Of a stretch of DNA of 64,000 nt, positions 59,648 through 64,000 are shown in pieces. Within the stretch, counting starts at the first letter, position 1. Each line of letters starts with the position of its first letter. A model generated the notes under the pieces. It saw nothing but the letters and a program-made list of their open reading frames with translations, did not search any database and had not been told where the DNA came from. The translations under genes were made by a program, and so were the position numbers. Location of the stretch: positions 1,178,001 through 1,242,000 of the forward strand of contig JABYQN010000003.1 in the NCBI GenBank assembly GCA_022606135.1. The letters are read 5' to 3'. This stretch comes from Fomes fomentarius (lineage: Eukaryota; Basidiomycota; Agaricomycetes; Polyporales; Polyporaceae).

Positions 59648-61210
59648 ATGAGTGCGACCAAGTATGCCAACTTACCCGATATCGTCTGTCGCCCATCCCC
59701 CACCGTCTCGTTAACGACTGACCCAAGAAGTAGGATACAGCTCCCGATGTGTACGAAACCGAAGATGTCTTTCTGACTGCCCAGGATAACGTTGGTCTCC
59801 GCTCTTGCTCAGACCCTACATATCTCATTGACCCAACGGGGCTGCACATGTTCAGAAAGGCGACTCAAGCGACGATGAAGCCGCACCCGCCCGTAGCCAT
59901 GGTCGAGGAAAGCCTGGGGAACCTTCGGGCAGAGAGGAGCTCGACTCGAGCAGCGTGAACCCAGACGAGGCTTCGAAGAAGTTTAGGAGAGCGGAGAAGA
60001 GTGCGTGAACATTACCGTGAACCATATTCTACAAGGTCACTGATACAACAACAGAACATCATCGACCCAAGGTGCAGTATGTCTATCCCCCTTCACCAAC
60101 TGGTGACGAACCGTCTGGCCCTCCCTCCCCGACTCAAGGCGCTGTTCCCCTCTCCCAACGACTTCGTCTGCTCAAAGCAGAAATAGCAGCGCTTGAAGTT
60201 GAGCTATCCGATCCTACTAACCCCTTGCTCCGCAAGGAGAAGGAGGCTGGCCTTGCTGACCCTGGCGAGCTCATCCGTGACATGGTGGACGTCAAGCGCC
60301 GCATAGAGAAGATTAGCAAGGCACGCGAGGGACGGAGCAAGCTTGTCAGTGTTGTGTTGGGCGAGTCGGACGCGGAGGAGGCACCAGCCGTAAAATCCAA
60401 GTCGGACCTTGAGCAGCAGGCGGAGACCACGAAGAAACCTTCACCCTCGCCTGCAGCTCCAGTCAAATCGAAGGCTCCAGAAGTGAGGGATATTGCTGAG
60501 ATGGACAGGCGCGTAGGAGAGCTTGAGAAATTCGTGGGATCGTCGAGCACGGCTCTGGACGAGGTATTTCTCCTTCACAATCATGTACGCGTGCATATCT
60601 AACAGGCGTCCGTGTACTGCAGCTCTCGCCGCTACCCCCACCTCTACTACCACTCCTGACGCGTCTCAATGCCCAGCTGACCCTGCTCACACAACCTCGC
60701 CACATCGACTCCATCTCACGTCGCATAAAGTTGCTAAACTCCGAGTTTGAGCGCACCTCCAGCTCTAGTGGCGCACAGGCCCACCATGCCAACCAACGTC
60801 GAGGCGCACATCATGCAGCCACCCCTGCTTCTCCACACGTTGCGTCACCGTCCACTGGCATTCCTGCTTCTGCCGCGAATGCGTCGACGACCGCGCTGCA
60901 GGAGCAGCTCGCACCCATTCTCACCCGTCTTGCTCCTCTCTTGCCTCACATCCCCCATATCTTGACACGATTGCGAACTCTGTCGGCGCTGCATACCTCT
61001 GCTGCGGGATTTCAGAAGACGCTCGAGGGTCTGGAAGAAGAGCAGAGGCGCGTCAGGGCTGCGTTGGAGGATTTGCAGCGCGCTGTGGAGGGGGTGGAGA
61101 AGAGCTTGCAGGAGAATGAGAATCTGGTCAAGGGCAACGTGCGAGAATTGGAGGATAGGATCGACGGTCTGGGACGTAGGGTGGAGGATATCAAGGTCAC
61201 GATGAGTTAA
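59648..61210 (+). CDS. dynactin subunit 2 (dynamitin, p50)
   Basis: Five exons, 59648-59683, 59734-59790, 59856-60000, 60055-60563 and 60623-61210, giving 444 residues in frame. Dynamitin forms the shoulder of dynactin, the cofactor of cytoplasmic dynein. The start MSATKYANLPDI followed by DTAPDVYETEDV is the conserved N-terminal anchor of the family, which binds the Arp1 filament. An acidic SSDDE patch, a coiled coil near LSQRLRLLKAEIAALEVEL, and a Pro/Lys-rich linker follow. Then come EMDRRVGELEKFVGSSSTALDE and a C-terminal region with several heptad coiled coils ending RRVEDIKVTMS. The length matches other fungal dynamitins. It converges with the PH/coiled-coil gene. Confidence 0.92.
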
Positions 61211-61525
61211 ATAGCCCACCCTTCGATCCGCTTGGATCCATATACACCACTTGTTCGAATGTGAAGGACTGATTATTATGAATGTCTGACATGTTCTTTA
61301 CGCTCTATTCTACGTGCAATTGGGACAAGGAAAATCAAAGGAGTGCATAGGTATCCAAACCCGAGGGTATCAATTACAGGGTCCTTCCTACATGTATATG
61401 ATACAGACGCAGTGATTCTGCACCGATACCATGGAAATACAGTACAGTACAACACGACTCATCCAAGGAAAACGTACTAGTGATCGATCGTGACAGGGAG
61501 AAGTACAAGTGCATGGCACTCCAGC
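61211..61525. other. convergent intergenic region
   Basis: A 315-base spacer between two converging 3' ends. I see no gene. It probably holds both 3' UTRs. Confidence 0.6.
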
Positions 61526-62978
61526 TCATCGCGTGGCCAGCCTGCTGCTCAGAAGCGCAAGCAAGTTCTCCTGAAATGAACGTGAACAACGAGATTCATA
61601 ATAGCACCGAGATCTTTGTTGTCCCCTTACCTTGTCCTCGCTTGAGTCGGTGAACATGCTCCAAGGATCGTGGAAGTCGCGGATCTCAAGCGCAAACGAG
61701 TTCGGGATGGCCTGCAAGTCCTCGTACCCATCTTGCCACTCACGGATCCGCTGAATGTGCGACAAGGGGACTGTCTCCAGAGGCTTCGAGTCATCCTGGA
61801 CGTTTGAACATCAATGAGTAAGCCAGACACGGATGAAACCAACTCACCTCCGTATCCTTGTATAGCAACAGCGCGTCCTCCCGCAGATGGAAGTACCGCC
61901 GCTTGTATGAAAGACAGTCTTCGCTCTGTACCGTGATCCAGCCAGTCAAGAGCACAGTCAGACCGCGCGAGTTCTTCGTCTTGCGCGACTCGAGCTGCTT
62001 GGCAAGTAGCTTGCGCTCCCGAGCGACACGCTCTCGCCACTCCTGCCGATCCCGCTCCTGCGCCCGTCGTTGCTGCTCTAGATCGGCACGCATCTTCTGC
62101 ATCTTCGCCGTCTCCTGCCGCCGCCGCTCCCTCTCCTGCCGCTTCCGCTCGGCGGCGACCATGTTCGACAGCGCCTCTGCCTCCTGCTCGATGGCCTCGC
62201 GCTTCCGCCGCTCCTCGGCCGCGCGACGCAGCTCCTGCTCGAGGGCAGCCTTGCGTTCGGCCTCCTCTCGCGCAGCCTCGAGCAATTGCTGCTGTTTCTG
62301 TTGCTTCAGCCGGGCCTGGCGGCCAGCCTCTTCGACTGCGGCCTGCTGTTCCTCCTGCTCTTTGCGCCGCTGGGCTTCGCGCCGCCGGAGCTCGGCTTCT
62401 TCAGGTGTGGAAAGCGTTGCGGCGCGCCGTGGCGTCTGGGTGGCGGCGAGGCGGGAGGCGGCGACGGGGATACGGGAGGTTGCGCTGCGTGTGTGTGCGG
62501 TGAAGGTGGAGGACTTGGGAGGGGTGCGGGGGGAAGAGGGCTGCACCACGCCCAGTTCGTCTGGGATTGCAGGGAGAGCGTGGTGGCGGGCGGAGGAGCG
62601 TACCTGGTGAGAAATGATTATAACGTTGTCGGACAGCCCGGGCGGCGGGTGCGCGCTGGGACTCTCGGTGAGCGGGGAGGACATGACGGCGTAGCGGACG
62701 TCGTCCCACTCTTGAATGCCGTGCGGGGCGTAGAATGAGTGGATGCGCTCGCTGGTCTTGCCGGACTTGTCTTTGGGCGGGGGAGGAGGAGGAGGAGGTG
62801 CTGCAGGGTCTGCGCCGGGCTTGCGGAACATTTTCTCGCCAAAGTCGGGGGAGATGCCAATGCCTGGGACGCCGCCGCGAGTGCTGGAGCGAGTTGGAGG
62901 TGGAGTTCGGTTTGTGCTGGTATTGAGAGGAAGAAAGAACTTGAAGTCGAGCTTGGAGCGCAGTTTCTTTGCCGACAT
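61526..62978 (-). CDS. coiled-coil protein with C-terminal PH-like domain
   Basis: Three exons: 62978-61848, 61795-61631 and 61570-61526, giving 446 residues in frame. The N-terminus is short and basic (MSAKKLRSKLDFKFF). A poly-Pro run of eight residues is followed by a Ser/Pro linker. From about residue 195 to 345 there is a very charged helix rich in Glu, Arg, Ala and Gln (EEAERKAALEQELRRAAEER and the like), a long single helix or coiled coil. The C-terminal 100 residues look like a PH domain: a GWITVQSEDCLSYKRRYFHL strand pair, then LYKDTEDDSKPLETVPLSHI and a final helix ENLLALLSSRL. This suggests a membrane or cytoskeletal adaptor. I do not recognise a named orthologue. The ATG at 62,978 is the first in frame. 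Confidence 0.75.
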
Positions 62979-63533
62979 GATGTAAATTCTGAAGTTGCGC
63001 GGCGCACTGGCGGTCGGGTATGTACTGCGATACGAACGAGGATGATTGAGCGGAAATGGATGGGATTCGGGGTTGGGCAACTGAGGGGAAGAGGGAGAGG
63101 GAGAGAAAGATGGAGGGTTTATTGTGTGTAGGGATGGCTATCACCATCTGTTGTTGTACACCGTTGGGCAGTGCATTGTTGCCACCCGCGCAGTCTTGCT
63201 CTCTGTTTGCCACACAACCGGTCTACACACGCGTCCGGCTACACGCTCAACCTTCTATATCTATATCTTCGCGACCACGGCCTCGAGGGACCACGAGCGC
63301 AAGTGCTACTTACATACTACCCCAGCACAGGGCAGCCGCGGCCGTGTCGGGCGTGGTCGGGCGTGGATACTGTGACATACGCCACTTGCTGGCCTTCTAT
63401 CTGCTACAACATGTAGTATGAGTGTGATTACAGAGCCAAGCAACCGTCAATCCCTGCTTCTCATCTCACCCGGCTCCCGTAAGTCTACTCGTAACAGCCA
63501 AGGGCGGGGATAAGACATCCACGAACCTCAAGC
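62979..63533. other. intergenic, PH-protein promoter and TSR4 3' end
   Basis: A 555-base spacer. It contains a short GTCGGGCGTGG direct duplication (about 63,346-63,366) but no gene I can support. Confidence 0.55.
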
Positions 63534-64000
63534 TCACTCATCCCACTGCACTAGCACGAATTCTTCCCGCCAGCTGGTCCCCGTCGCCGCGTCCGCGCTG
63601 CAATCCTTTTCACACGAGAAGATCATGCAAGTGCCCCATTCCATCCCCAGTCCCGATGCGTTCTGTCCCTTGAGCGCCTTGAGCACCTCGGCCCGCCGCT
63701 CTTCGTCGGTCTGCTTCTTTTCGGTGCCGTTCGGTTCGCTGCGAGAGGGCTTGAGCACGTTGATCAGGTTTGGCATCAGCTGGCACTCAAAGACCCGCCG
63801 CGACTTGCATTGTGGGCATGCCGGAAGTGACTCGGAAGCGTAACTCCGTTTCCGTGGCGGAGTCACCATGAAGTCTGCCTTTGTGACAGGCAGTGGGGGC
63901 GACGGTGGGACTGGGAAGAGCTTGTCGAAGATTTTGTCACTCGAGAAGGGAAGTGGCGTTCCTCCGAGCTCGTATCTGTCGCGTATCCGCGTCAGGCGGG
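63534..64000 (-). CDS. TSR4: Tsr4/PDCD2-like 40S ribosome assembly factor, C-terminal part
   Basis: Partial gene: the frame is open to the window end, so the N-terminus lies beyond 64,000. The visible 155 residues hold the PDCD2 C-terminal domain: RYELGGTPLPFS, ACPQCKSRRVFECQLMPNLINVLK, MEWGTCMIFSCEKDC, and a terminal EEFVLVQWDE. Tsr4 (human PDCD2/PDCD2L) is a dedicated chaperone that binds newly made ribosomal protein uS5 (Rps2) for 40S assembly. The paired CxxC and C...C cysteines probably bind zinc. No intron is needed in this part. Confidence 0.92.
   Translation of the reverse strand, partial: RLTRIRDRYELGGTPLPFSSDKIFDKLFPVPPSPPLPVTKADFMVTPPRKRSYASESLPACPQCKSRRVFECQLMPNLINVLKPSRSEPNGTEKKQTDEERRAEVLKALKGQNASGLGMEWGTCMIFSCEKDCSADAATGTSWREEFVLVQWDE

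Noticed and set aside
20035..64000. biosynthetic gene cluster or defence island
   Set aside because: The genes are conserved housekeeping functions with no backbone enzyme, transporter-tailoring set, recombinase or defence domains.

Overview
The window looks like nuclear DNA of a basidiomycete fungus, probably an agaricomycete. It is GC-rich. Its genes are packed on both strands and cut by many 45-80 base introns, with several exons of only 7-13 nt. Typical Dikarya proteins recur: a Bem3-like RhoGAP, Rho3, Shr3, Tsr4, a Zn2Cys6 factor and an Ecl1-like protein. There are no bacterial operons, Shine-Dalgarno sites, CRISPR arrays, rRNA or convincing tRNA genes. Exon models below were built by eye from GT/GC-AG signals, reading frame and family conservation.

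Layout. Bases 1-20,034 are gene-poor. The only gene I can support there is a single-exon Ecl1-like zinc-binding protein (10,870-11,853, minus). The same stretch holds a non-autonomous hAT-type transposon with a perfect 8-bp target duplication (18,234-18,746), a small hairpin, degenerate repeats and microsatellites. The rest is unexplained.

From 20,035 on, the window is a dense housekeeping cluster. In order it holds: SHR3 (-), BEM3-like RhoGAP (-), SET-domain protein (-), mitochondrial iron-sulfur L-serine dehydratase (+), CNOT9/RCD1 (+), Msc2-like zinc transporter (-), Zn2Cys6 transcription factor (-), BFR2/AATF (-), acidic AT-hook protein (+), RHO3 (+), clathrin heavy chain (-), PQ-loop protein (-), ISD11 (+), dynactin p50 (+), PH/coiled-coil protein (-) and the 3' part of TSR4 (-).

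Functions group around polarity and membrane traffic (Bem3, Rho3, clathrin, PQ-loop protein, Shr3, dynactin), ribosome production (Bfr2, Tsr4), mitochondrial iron-sulfur metabolism (Isd11 and the Fe-S serine dehydratase it could indirectly serve), zinc supply (Msc2-like) and gene regulation (CNOT9, Zn2Cys6 factor, AT-hook protein, SET protein). This is ordinary eukaryotic gene order, not an operon. Three divergent pairs sit on short shared promoter regions: SET/serine dehydratase, BFR2/AT-hook and PQ-loop/ISD11.

I found no clearly new multi-gene system. The strongest leads are the hAT MITE, stop-free introns of length divisible by three that interrupt or adjoin catalytic motifs in two divergent neighbours, two GC-AG introns, micro-exons (one inside a zinc cluster), and the unexplained 20-kb gene desert.
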